From: Sycon ciliatum
Taxonomy: Eukaryota > Porifera > Calcarea > Leucosolenida > Sycettidae
Assembly (NCBI RefSeq): GCF_964019385.1
Contig: NC_088645.1
Span: forward strand, 11,446,492-11,510,491
Reading direction: 5' to 3'
Length of the DNA: 64,000 nt
A model generated the notes under the pieces. That model was not told the origin of the DNA and did no database searches. It was given only the letters and a program-made list of their open reading frames with translations. Numbering within the stretch: position 1 is the first letter of the stretch; the number at the start of each line of letters is the position of its first letter. Position numbers and translations under genes: made by a program. Positions 1 through 9,654 of this stretch are shown piece after piece.

Positions 1-593
1 TTGAACGCTGATGGTGAGCCAATGTGATTATGGTAAAAAAAAGAAAAATAGAAGGACCAAAATGTTACGAGGTATGCCCTGACTCAGGTCCACGAATGTC
101 TCAGTACTCCTTTTCAATTTTGTACCATTTTTGTAGCATTCGCTGACTGTATATGATCTGGTTACGTTGGTGGACAGTTAGTCATAACTTGCAACATTTG
201 GTCCTTCTCCTTTTTTACCAGAAGTACATTTCGAAGGAGTTCTGCAAAAGCGAAATTATTCTGTAAACCACAATTTCGAATTTGAAACTTCGCAGGCAAC
301 CTGTGAGGTTATCATCCATCTTCCTGTATGTAGCCCGTAAATCGACTGATGACCGTGAAAAATGTAACAAAAGAACGGTTTCGGACGTAATTTCTCTCGA
401 ATGATTCGTTTTTCAACATTTTGGTTCAGTTCTTCACATGGTGTAGTGATTAGGAATGGTAACCGAACACGTTGATCTTCCGTCAAAGAGGATCTGGAAA
501 GTTCTGGAGCCGGAAGATTGTCCAAAGACATGGAGCACGTTTATTATTTATATTTTAGGAATGTGCACATGCCTAACGTAGAATAGAAGAGAA
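1..593 (-). other. R1 intron 2, segment just upstream of an off-window B-type exon 3
   Basis: Non-coding. The first bases match the sequence about 40 bp upstream of the B-type terminal exons at 29285 and 57541, including the stretch that reads as an open TTG-initiated extension there. The window therefore starts just 5' (minus-strand sense) of a B-type exon 3 that is not included. The same intron segment recurs near 11185-11660, 29380-29890, 46031-46500 and 57603-58150. Short reading frames here have no conserved product. Confidence 0.75.
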
Positions 594-813
<220 letters not shown>

Positions 814-1152
814 AAATCAACTTCTCTTATTGGCCACAGGCCATCGTGAGAATATATTATACCGCAGTGTTTCGGACGTCAAAAGTGTTTTTACCCATAC
901 CTACATGTATGAATAGAATGTGCCACTTGAGAATGAATACGTGAACCTTTGGCCGAGTAGCTATCTCCTGCGCAGTGCCAAAGAACCGGATGGCCTCGGC
1001 TTCCATACCCACCAATTTTCGACAAAAAGGAGGGCCAAAGGTTTCCTAGGTGTCTCGGGGAAAGAAGTTGATTGCATCGGGCAGGAGCAAAGCATAAGGC
1101 AAAACATAATTATTACTTTCTCCAAACAACCCACGCGTTACTAAGGAACGTA
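814..1152 (-). other. R1 intron 2, conserved spacer
   Basis: Non-coding sequence shared with 11850-12150, 35800-36178, 46680-46980 and 63591-63918. It starts with a short motif (CTTATTGGCCACAGGCCATC) that also appears, inverted, at 19081-19110 next to a TTG microsatellite and looks like a retroelement tail. No gene seen. Confidence 0.6.
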
Positions 1153-1393
1153 ACAAGTCAATTATTTCCTTTCCTTACCCATTGTGCAAGCTCAAGCCGG
1201 GTATTGATCTATTTCATTCCTTGGTGCTGACCGCTTTAATGCGCTTCCCGAATCCCTTCGCAAAAATCATATCCCAAATTCATTTCGGCAGGAGCTTAAC
1301 AATTTCATTAATCTTGGGCACCTTGTACGAAGACCTCAGGGTCTGTTGGGAATACCCAAGTAAAATAATAAAATACAATACAAAAATACAAAT
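1153..1393 (+). mobile_element. 5'-truncated LINE 3' tail
   Basis: A plus-oriented LINE 3' end. It contains the signature CTTGGGCACC, then a GGGTCTGTTGGGAATACCCAAG segment and an A-rich AATAAAATACAAT tail. The same signature ends the larger LINE fragment at 7431-8173. The matching place in R2 (about 12152) goes straight from GGAACGTA to CCACCATCAGG, so R2 is an empty site. The insertion separates the end of the old P exon from its 3' continuation. Confidence 0.75.
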
Positions 1394-2157
1394 CACCATC
1401 AGGCGTGGTGTCAACAGGGATATCCCCTCTTTGGAGATAATTACCCTTGGGACAAAGGCCTTCGGTATGGTTGGGATGTGCTTGTGTACGCATAGACAGT
1501 AGCGTGTAGTGACGTTCCTGCGCTTCAGCACTGGCATCTTCAGTTATCTCCAGATCAGCATACAGCTAATCTTGGGTGTGTACACCATTAGACGGTGCCT
1601 AGGACACCTGTGCATGGACTCAATCCTGCTTCGTGCCGTCAGTCGTGTAGCAAGACTTAGACGTACTCGCGGTGACGTCTGCGTTAGTAGAGTCTATGGC
1701 TTCAACATAGTTGCGCTTAATTCGATGCAGAAGCACGAGTAAAATAGGGAGAGTGAGGAGAAGCAAGGGAATACGTAAGCGCGGAGTAAGACCCTTTGCT
1801 TGCGCTGTTGCAGGCAGAAGAATGATCCTGTCCACGGCTGTTGATGGAGAGGGTTTAGCTGCAGCAACTGTGTTGTCCTTAGTCCGTAGAGTAGTAACAG
1901 CAGACAATATAGCTCTTGTGGAGGTGTTCGAGTAGCGCCACTTGTTGCTTGAGGTAGGTACTATAGAGGTGTTAGCTAGAGGAGAGAGTGTACTTCGTGT
2001 AGTGAGGTGCACTGGAGTAGTGGTTGAATACGTGTAGTAGTAGATGCAGTACTACAATAGCATTGGAAGGGAGTTTTACCAGTTTCTTCCAGCCCAGGAC
2101 AGCTTTGGTAGAGCGTTTGGCAGTCCCTACATGCACCATGGTCACACGCATTAGACG
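1394..2157 (-). pseudogene. R1 P exon: decayed older terminal receptor exon
   Basis: Relic of a terminal exon with the same order as the live exon 3: six-Cys module near 2160-2000 (CDHGACRDCQTLYQSC), Ser/Thr stalk, membrane helix (IPLLLLTLPILLVLL, about 1745-1780), then tail. Several faults are visible. The splice acceptor that reads AG in R2 and R5 is GG here (2159-2158). The Cys module and helix are in different frames. The juxtamembrane part is deleted compared with R2. A LINE tail truncates the 3' end. It should be skipped in favour of the off-window B-type exon. Confidence 0.8.
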
Positions 2158-2235
2158 CCACAGTAATAAGGTCAGAAAGTAACATATTACGAAAGTTGTT
2201 GCAACAAGGGCGGTGATTTGTAAAGAAAGTGTCTT

Positions 2236-2560
2236 CTCCGAACCTCGGAGCTCGCGCTCCCTGCAGTCTGATTTCACACCTGACTGACTCATGACTCACG
2301 ACGAAGAGCACTACTTAATGCAGTGCTCTCAGCACAGCCGAAATTTCGTTCGAATGCTCAAGCTGAATTGATGAGGGGAATTTACCGAAAAACTGTGTAT
2401 TGAGAAGTGAGTGGTGCTCTCTTTCAGGTTTGCGGAGTGGAAGGTTCGGCATGCTTCGCGTGTGCTCCAGTCGCAGTCGTGAGTCAGTCAATTGTCAAGT
2501 CAGTCGGCAAGAAGCGCGAGCTCCGACGTTTGGAGCAGACCACTTCAGTAGCAGATTGTC
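2236..2560. repeat. Imperfect inverted repeat flanking the P exon
   Basis: Two arms of roughly 70-80 bp face each other around a loop of about 100 bp. Left arm: CTCCGAACCTCGGAGCTCGC onward to about 2315. Right arm: about 2480-2560, reading GTGAGTCAGTCAATTGTCAA then GCGCGAGCTCCGACG. The same arrangement occurs next to the other P exons. Probably an old foldback or MITE carried along in the duplications. Confidence 0.6.
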
Positions 2561-2882
2561 ATAGGAAATCCGTAATGGAACAGAGTACGCACTTCATTTT
2601 GTCAAAGAACACAACATCCACGTTGCAATCCTGAGGATAGACCCTGCGGCCACCATTATTTTGGCTACTATCTTCAAAGAGATTCACTTTTACTCCGAGG
2701 TATATTCGAATCTTTCGAGTCAAAGAGTCTATTCTGCGTATCGGAGAAAGAAGTTGACAATGCTTCACAGAAACACAATATAATTATTATGATGCTCCAA
2801 ACACATTACTAAAATATCAAAGTCATGGTATCGGTTATCAATAATGGAAATTATTAGTGCGCACCAAATAACTCATGCTTAC

Positions 2883-3395
2883 CACGGATGGTTATCGTGA
2901 TACGAGGCTCCAGAGCAGCACCAAAGGCAAACGTCGTTAAGACACGTGGTGAGCTGCCTGACGTCAAGGCCCAAGAGAATTCTGGCCAGACAGCTTTATA
3001 GTCCAATTGGCAGCCAGCTTGCATGGTGATCCCGAGGATATATTCTTCAGTAACGCCGATATTACCAGATATCATGTAGTCATCAAGGCACACCCCAGTC
3101 CATGCTGCAAAATTCCCTATATGTTCACTCGGTGAAATCATTTTAGAGGCAATCTGATACTTTCCCCCAGGGAATTCCTTCAATAGCACCAACTTCGGGT
3201 TGCACAAATGTTGAGACACATCGGCACTAATATCTACATGGACAAATGGACAACTGCTGTAGAACGATATGTTTGGGAAAGGAACAATTGTCCGCGGTTG
3301 AGGAATTGCTCCAACAACAGTTGCACTTGTCAGCTTTATATGATTGTCAATGGTCAGATTTCGTGGAGTTTGTGACCGTGTGCATGTTAGTGATA
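2883..3395 (-). CDS. R1 receptor exon 2: variable ectodomain
   Basis: 513 nt, phase 1 at both ends. The acceptor is CCACCTCCAG before 3395 and the donor is GTAAGC after 2883. It encodes about 171 residues of unrecognised extracellular domain. Cysteines sit in TCTRSQ, FYSSCPF, SQHLCNPKLVLL, WTGVCLDDY and MQAGCQL. N-glycosylation sites include NLT and NIS. The core LCNPKLVLLKEFPGGKY is shared with every other copy. About 36 residues differ from its R4 counterpart although flanking intron DNA is almost identical. It joins exon 1 at 4796-4877; its terminal exon is outside the window. The open frame continues past both splice sites, which is fortuitous. Confidence 0.85.
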
Positions 3396-3487
3396 CTGGA
3401 GGTGGGAGAGAGACATGTAGCAACATTACATACCCGGTTATGATGTACACAGCCATCCACAGATACACATGCCCATGTACTCGTTCA

Positions 3488-3712
3488 ATAATATAATAAT
3501 AATCTTTATTAAAGGATCTCCCAGAGGCGATGGCCTGTCGAGGGGATCTCCTGATGCAAATCATGCAATAGAAATAAACAGTGAGGAAGACTACACGTGT
3601 TACAGTATATGCTACATAAATTAGCAATAAGCACAGGGCTGGGTTGTTAAAATAAAACAATTAATTTAAATGTCCAGGGATATACCACTACAGTCAAATT
3701 TAAAACTTTTCA
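3488..3712 (-). mobile_element. Truncated retroelement tail in R1 intron 1
   Basis: 225 bp flanked by a 6-bp direct repeat CGTTCA (3482-3487 and 3713-3718). On the minus strand it ends CAGGCCATCGCCTCTGGGAG then AATAAAGATTATTATTA, a typical non-LTR 3' end. R2 and R5 have the uninterrupted site (TACTCGTTCATAACG), while R4 has the same insertion at 38521-38745. It therefore marks the B-type lineage. Confidence 0.85.
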
Positions 3713-3730
3713 CGTTCATAACGTTATTTG

Positions 3731-3882
3731 CACATGCACCCCCCCCCCCCCCGATGCACACACACACGCCTACACGCACACGCACACACACACATTCCCT
3801 TTCTCTCTCTCTCTCGCAACCACGCATACCTACACACACACACGCACGAACACACACACGCGAAAACACACACACATACACA
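3731..3882. repeat. C-run followed by (CA)n/(CT)n microsatellite, intron 1
   Basis: A C homopolymer, then CA-rich, CT-rich and again CA-rich tracts. The same block sits in intron 1 of R2, R4 and R5 with different lengths. Reading frames made of His/Thr or Cys/Val repeats come from this tract. Confidence 0.9.
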
Positions 3883-3972
3883 AGGTAACGCACTCGCGCA
3901 ACTGTAGATATGCACCCGTACTTCCTCCGTGTCAGAAAAGGGATCGGTTGTGTTTGTGCGATACAGCTGCAG

Positions 3973-4266
3973 ATGGCGTCAAGAAAGGGATTATTCAGGC
4001 CAAGTCGTACTCTAAGCAAACGAAGTCTTGAAGCATGTCCGCAGCGAGAAATCCTGCGAGAAGCAACCAATACCCTCCAAATTATAGACTTGAAGCTCCT
4101 ACAAGGTCAGCCCTTCACCTGTTTCGTTGTAGCCCGCGTGCACTTGCGAATTCAAATAAGTAAAAAATATACTTACATACGTCGTTTCCCGGTTGTTGGA
4201 TGTACAGTAAATACACTGGGTAGCGCACATGGTCAAAGTCGTCTAGTGAATGCACTCGTTATGTAG
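3973..4266 (+). other. Short plus-strand ORF in R1 intron 1, kept in four copies
   Basis: 98 codons from an ATG just after the CA microsatellite, antisense to the receptor. The first 55 residues or so (MASRKG..SRTLSKRSLEACPQREI) stay open in R1, R2, R4 and R5, but the C-terminal part diverges and stops early in R2. No domain recognised, no signal peptide, no clear splice sites. It may be a nested short gene or simply non-coding sequence without stops. Confidence 0.25.
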
Positions 4267-4795
4267 TGATGCTGCTATTCGGATACGAAACTTATTTGGA
4301 TGGATTAAGGGGTAACCAGCGGCATTCGGCACTGTACCGATTTTTCATCAACCACCATACCATAACTACGGTCTCCAGGCGCTGTGAACCTTGTCACGTC
4401 CATTTCTGTGCTCTCTCGAAAGCGTCCAAGTATTCAAAGTAGGTCACTTTTTTTATCTGTTCACCAATGGTCAATCCTTTTTTAATTTTGTGTAAGATTT
4501 TATCTGACCAAATCCCATCCTATTGGTACCTAATGTTCTGCAAGGATGTTAGGAAATGAACTTCTCGACCTCAAATCGGTCAGTTACACTCCGTGGTTTC
4601 CGTTTTTCAACAGGGTTCTTTTTCACGTAGCTCAAATGCGCCATGTCGCTCACATGTATAAATGGAGGCGCCATCGCCTGTTTGTGTTGCGACTTTAAAT
4701 AAAATTCAACAACAACAACAACTTCACCCAATAGGTAAGGTAATGTATGTGTTCGCACGCTAGGACATTCGTGACCTGCTTAAGGATAACCTCAC

Positions 4796-4877
4796 CTGCT
4801 GCTCCAGTTTGCGGTAGCATCACTCCGAACATTCCCATAGCCAACACCACGACCAGTACCCTGTGAATATACTTCAT
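4796..4877 (-). CDS. R1 receptor exon 1: signal peptide
   Basis: 82 nt from ATG (4877-4875) to a GTGAGG donor. It encodes 27 residues (MKYIHRV, then a hydrophobic core of Val/Leu/Ala/Met/Phe, then PQTGAA) plus one base, so phase 1. This is a classic secretory signal ending in small residues at the likely cleavage site. The in-frame upstream GTG was not used because ATG fits the family. The phase matches exon 2. Confidence 0.85.
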
Positions 4878-6204
4878 TTTCTCCACTTGCTGGTGGCAGT
4901 ACTCTTGTGTATGTATCTATAGTTCAAGACTACAAAGGAAGGTGGAACAGTTTGTTATTGCAGCTTCGAGTATCACGCTCGCGCTATCATCAGGCGAAAA
5001 CCTAGACGATTGCTAGGCAGGTTGTATTGAACGGGTCCTGACTGGAAACGTTCAATAACAGCTACCTCCGTGACTTCATCTGTCCGAGGAAAGGTCCAGG
5101 TTGCCTATTAGAGTATTAGTGAATTAACCTATCTTATTACAAGCTTTGCAGCGAAGATGTTACGATACGTGCTGATTTTCAGGAAGCCTGCGAATGGCCT
5201 GTGTGAACTGGCCGTGTGACCGGAAGTTGGTTGGTTTATTTTAATTCACACAATAAACCGGGAACTAGGCCCAATGATATAAAGGCGAAAGTTCATAGTA
5301 ATAGATGCGGGCAGGTGTTAACCCTAAGCGCTAGACATTGTATGTGCGACCTGATCATTCTCGGGGATGATAAAGCATTGTTGTCTGAAGCGATAGCATA
5401 TTTAGACTTGCCAGACTAGCTAGGGCTTGCTCAATACCCTACTGATGATCTGCTGTAGATCTTCTTTTCATTTCGTTAAACGTCTGGCGGCCAGTGGCCA
5501 AACATTTCAGTTGCAAGGTGGTTTAAGCATGGATCCTGTATTCGTGGCTCGTGCATGGCATCATGCTTCGGCAAGTAAGCTGAAGCGTGTTACATTTTTT
5601 CATAGTCCTGGTTCGACGGCATGGACGAAGAGGACGAAGTTGATTTCCTGCAGTTAATGACGTATATGTACGTTGGCGTTGAAGAGCAAGGACGTTCATT
5701 TCTAGGTGGTATTTAACACAACCACCTACACATAATCCACACTTTTTTCTCCTCAGTTGTAAGAAGCAGTACTTGCCCATCTTCCTTGTGATGATAAGCA
5801 TTTCATTTCATGGGATACTGGAGATCTGGGAGTTCAATTTTTGGAATGAAATATTATCAGAATCATCAACGATGGCAGCCCTTTCCCAAAGATGCCAAAA
5901 TCTTTCGCATCTTGCTTTTCGCAACCATGCCAAAACAAGTGAAAGCTGGTGAAATCGCATCAATATTTTCAGAAAAAGCTCAAACATTGCTGATATCGCA
6001 ACTCTTAATGAGCGAGTTCTTGTGCATAATATCATAGCAGCATTGCTCAGTGCTGCCACATTATAATGTATGTTCGGCCTCATTTCCTCTGTGCTGCGCT
6101 GATGAGTCCACAAAGGGCGAAACAGTTCTGTCCGCAGATTGAGTATAATATTATGTATGTACATATACTCTATGTCCAGTGGACAGAGCCAGTTATACAA
6201 TGAT
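4878..6204. other. R1 5' flank, no gene recognised
   Basis: Presumed promoter and intergenic DNA upstream of R1. It is repeated almost unchanged at 39917-41243 and 51231-52560, and in decayed form at 16640-17250. Small reading frames on both strands show no conserved domain. No TATA box or other element could be assigned with confidence. Confidence 0.5.
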
Positions 6205-6948
6205 CACACAGCAATGAAGCAAAAAAATCTCTTTTCCGCCGATACTCGGATATGTTCTGGTGAATGCCAGTCTTGGTCGTATGCTGTCGGATGAGTGTTT
6301 CACATGAAACTCCGAGTAGCGGCTGAAAAAAGATTTGTTCGCTTCATTGCTGTGTTAAGAACTGAGATGGAGAGCCACGGACAAAAAATTGTAACATGGA
6401 AATTGTGGGCACAAGTTTTGTGCTAGATTGTGCACGTCTGACTGTTCAAAATCTGGTTTAGTCGGTGGACTCGATCGCATAACTTGTGCCCACAATTTCC
6501 ATGTGACAATTTCATTGCTGTGTGATAATTGCACATGATATTAGATAAACCTTGTTTTGTTGACAGCATGTTACAAGCTGCAAGGTGGAGGACCACTGTG
6601 TGTGGAAACTGTGACCTTACTACAACCATCCACGGTTGGCTGAACCAGTTCAAATGGTCGCAAGACCGGGGCTCTGCCAACCGTGGATGGTTGTAGTAAG
6701 GTCACTGTTTCCGAACACAGTGGCGCTCCGCTTTCTAACATGCTGTCATGTACATGCACATGACCTTTGTACGCATGTCAACAAACAATGGATCACTCGT
6801 AGGGTTTTGCTACTTTAGTTTCATGCACTATGTGAAATCATCATCAGGCAAACAATATTCAATACTTTTTGTACTTAGTATTTTTGTACACAGTGCATGA
6901 AACTCAGAATAGCAAAACACTACGAGTGATCCATTGTTTTTTGACATG
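6205..6948. repeat. Four consecutive foldback inverted repeats
   Basis: Four independent hairpins in a row: (a) 6208-6354, arms built on CAGCAATGAAGC; (b) 6384-6514, arms on AAATTGTAACATGGAAATTG; (c) 6561-6749, arms on GACCTTACTACAACCATCC; (d) 6783-6948, arms on AACAATGGATCACTCGTAG. The same cluster occurs at 41244-41912, where (c) has lost its left arm, and at 52560-53298, where (d) is cut short. These look like stacked MITEs. Confidence 0.8.
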
Positions 6949-7430
6949 ACTGTGTCATCGTAAATGCTGCTGTGGTATGATCACTGAAATGGGTGAAACT
7001 TAAAGTTGCAGTGGGCGTCGTAGTGCTCGAGTATGTCGAGCCCTACACAATAGAGTGAGACGAACCAGAAAACTTGATCATGAAGCTACACTCTTTGCCA
7101 TTGCTGACACTAACAAACAGCAAGAAATATCTGCCATAACTGTACACAAATGTGCACGTTTCACTCTTCACTCGGGAGTCGTCAAATACTGACTCCCAGC
7201 TTGCACTTGATCGTTGGGGCACACCAAAAACAACTTTCGGCAACACTGCCTGTTTGGGGAAGTTCTGGTCGAATCATCGGATGGATTTTCTGTCCTCGGA
7301 CCCGGTCTTTGAAAATTACACCAAAATTCGGAGTGCAAAAGGTCTCTACTATTATTCGAAGGTTCAGCATAAGCAGGGCATTTATACCCATCAGAAATAC
7401 CTATCATTATCTTCGACGTATACTTTTCAT
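6949..7430. other. Intergenic spacer between R1 and R2
   Basis: Shared with 41913-42392, and in part (from 7216) with 54692-54912. No gene seen. A long plus-strand frame starting at 7150 is a chance extension into the neighbouring LINE fragment. Confidence 0.5.
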
Positions 7431-8173
7431 CTCAATTCCGGTGACTGCATCAGTGCTGTGCGACACGACTGTCATCACCCCGTCACCTACATGTAAGTAT
7501 CTTGGGCTCCACATCGATGAGCACCTGCCCTTCCGACCCCATATCTCCCACCTCTGTGATGAAATTAATAAGAAGCTAGGTGCTTTTAGGCGAGGCAGAG
7601 ACAACCTGGACAGTAAAGCCCTCCGAGCGTTCTATCTCGGAGTTATACAGAGCAAATTAGAGTACCGTCAAGCACATCATAATGTTCATTCATTACACGC
7701 TGCAGAATACGATAAGCTTCTAGGACTGAGCCGCCGAGCTGTTCCTGTTGTATTTGCCTACCCTTCCCGTGCTGGCATTGAGCCCATTTTGCGTTGTCAC
7801 AAACTCCACCCACTCAGCCTACACCTCACTCTTTTGACTTTTCATTTTTACTTTTCGGTGCATCAGGTCCCTGCAGTCCCCTCACCTCCCAAATCTTTAC
7901 GACCTGAAATAATGCTACCCACACTACCTCCCAAACCAGAGGCCAAACATCCAGTAGTCTCTTTCTCCCCCGCATTCATGTCCCGTCCAGGCTCTACAGT
8001 CTCTCATTTTTTGGTGCTGTACGCTTTAATGCACTAACCGCTATCATTCGATCCCAGCGTACTTTGCCTGCTTTTCGCGCTAGCTGCTCACAATTTCTCC
8101 TTGGGCACCCTGTAAGAAGGCCATAGGCCTGTTGGGTATACCCAAGAAAAATAATAAATACTACTACTACTAC
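7431..8173 (+). mobile_element. 5'-truncated LINE, C-terminal reverse transcriptase part
   Basis: The reading frame from about 7440 to 8037 has the C-terminal region of a Jockey/CR1-type reverse transcriptase (CKYLGLHIDEHLPF, SKALRAFYLGVIQSKLEY). It is followed by a 3' end GGCCTGTTGGGTATACCCAAG and a (CTA)n tail. The equivalent site at 54908-54915 reads TATACTTTTCATCAATTACC without it, giving a clear empty site. The copy at 42393-43130 is the duplicate. Frames near the 3' end differ between the copies, so it is dead. Confidence 0.85.
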
Positions 8174-9160
8174 TAATTGCTATGGCGTGTTTGTAGTTAC
8201 AGGGGCAGGTAACACATTTGCCGTGTTACCTAGATACGTGACATAATAGGCTATTGACAGTTCTATAGGCAAACACAAAATTTAATTACAAAGCAAAATG
8301 AGAAAAAAGAAATACTGCTCTTGGCCCAGCGTAATTCGTGTACAGGGCAGACACCACCATACCTATTCAGAAACGGGTGAAGTTGAACTGCCACCAATGT
8401 CAAGTAGTAGTAGTAGTATTCTTTTATTTATAGTGGAGAAACCAAAACAGGCAGACGCCTAATAACAATGCACCCACTGTGTAGGGTGGTGGAGGAGGGG
8501 GTCAAGCCTACCCTACTGCAAGTCCCTAGCAGAACAGTATAGATCACGTGATATAAGGCCGACCAATTATGTGAAGAAGCTGGCTGCTCCAAGTGTAGGA
8601 GCCGCCCCGGCCCGGGGCATCCTTCCAACAGACTTAAAATTTGCCCTTTTCCGAATATTTGTTTAGTGTACATGTAGGCAGCTCTACCTTACCACTTGTG
8701 TCATAACAAAGACATAAGCCTCTTTCACGGGCGAACAAAACACAATTTGCCATCATGGTCTGGAAAATGGGAACACAACTCACATACCGAAACAATTACA
8801 TGAAAGTTAGAATGCGGTAAGGAATGAGGACCCCACTCAAATCCAGCAGAAGTATGTGAAGTGAGTATATGTACTGAGGTGAACGGAGAAAGGCGTACAC
8901 TCTCATAGAAGGGGAATTCACGATGGGAAGTGACGTTATGTCTTCTAGCAATGTTGTACTCCCATCAATTGTGTGCTATTATGTACAATTGTAACTATCG
9001 AAAAACAAACACAATCGTTCTGTAATAGAAAGTTCTCGAAATACGAATATTGGAGGGATAACTAACTGAACAAAATGCTATTCTTGGATTAGCTGGTAAA
9101 ATAATACTGATCGGTTCGGAAACCTGGGCAACTGGGGGATTTCGATGGCTTGAGTTGTCG
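8174..9160 (-). other. 3' flank of R2
   Basis: Non-coding DNA downstream of the R2 stop codon, shared with 43131-44008 and more distantly with the 3' flanks of R4 and R6. It includes a small retroelement insert, listed separately. No polyadenylation signal could be placed with confidence. Confidence 0.5.
8405..8500 (-). mobile_element. 96-bp retroelement tail found only here
   Basis: Flanked by a 6-bp direct repeat GTCAAG (8399-8404 and 8501-8506). On the minus strand it ends ...TAAAAGAATACTACTACTACTA, a LINE-like tail. The duplicate locus near 43365 reads ATTGTCAAGCCTACC without it, so it inserted after, or was missed by, the large duplication. Confidence 0.75.
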
Positions 9161-9166
9161 TTCAAT

Positions 9167-9653
9167 CTAGGCCTTGACAGATTATGCTAATACTTTCGTG
9201 AAATTATGCTTTTCGCATTGCTGAAAAAATTGCAGAATTATGCTATTTTTATGCTAAAGGTTATCATATTATGCCACATTATGCTCACATTATGCTGCTA
9301 ATGTATAATGGTTCTGTGTAAAATAGCAGGGGAATTTTTTTGTAGAGGGTGTTGTACTGTAGTAGTAAAAGTTCAGCGGGGTCAACGCACCGTCCGACCT
9401 GGTATAGCTACGACCGTAACTGATTGTAGTGGACTGGACATGTTATCAAGGGAGTCGTAAACATACGACTTTCGGGTGCATCTACTTGTACTTGTACTTG
9501 TAGAACATGTACAACTGTATGGAATTTGATGCGAACAGGCGGATTATTCCAATTTTATGCGATTCATATGCAATTTGCCTCGAATTATGCGATTATTCGA
9601 TTTTGGTAGGAATCATGCAAAACATTCTGCTAGCATAATCTGTCAAGGCCTAG
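9167..9653. mobile_element. 487-bp MITE inserted at the R2 stop codon
   Basis: Terminal inverted repeats CTAGGCCTTGACAGATTATG at both ends, with many ATTATGC sub-repeats inside. The 6-bp target duplication TTCAAT lies at 9161-9166 and 9654-9659. B-type genes have the empty site (GTAGTTCAATCATCC near 27938). The R2 stop codon TGA (9657-9655) lies within the duplicated target. Superfamily not assigned. Confidence 0.85.
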
Positions 9654-9654
9654 T

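Noticed and set aside
2854-3660. Taking the 268-residue ORF as a complete membrane protein
   Set aside because: Its N-terminal part is translated retroelement tail and intron; clean acceptor and donor sites and symmetric phase define a 171-residue exon instead.
3488-3712. CRISPR array, tRNA or LTR retroelement signals
   Set aside because: No spaced direct repeats with unique spacers, no tRNA-like cloverleaf noticed and no paired LTRs; the repeats present are microsatellites, MITEs and LINE pieces.
3666-4070. Cys/Val/Arg-rich and His/Thr-rich ORFs over the CA/CT tract; same at 15555-15873, 38699-39110 and 50374-50697
   Set aside because: Dinucleotide repeat artefacts.
7150-8037. 295-residue plus-strand ORF read as one protein
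   Set aside because: The first 90 or so codons are ordinary spacer; the empty site at 54908 shows the LINE begins only at 7431.
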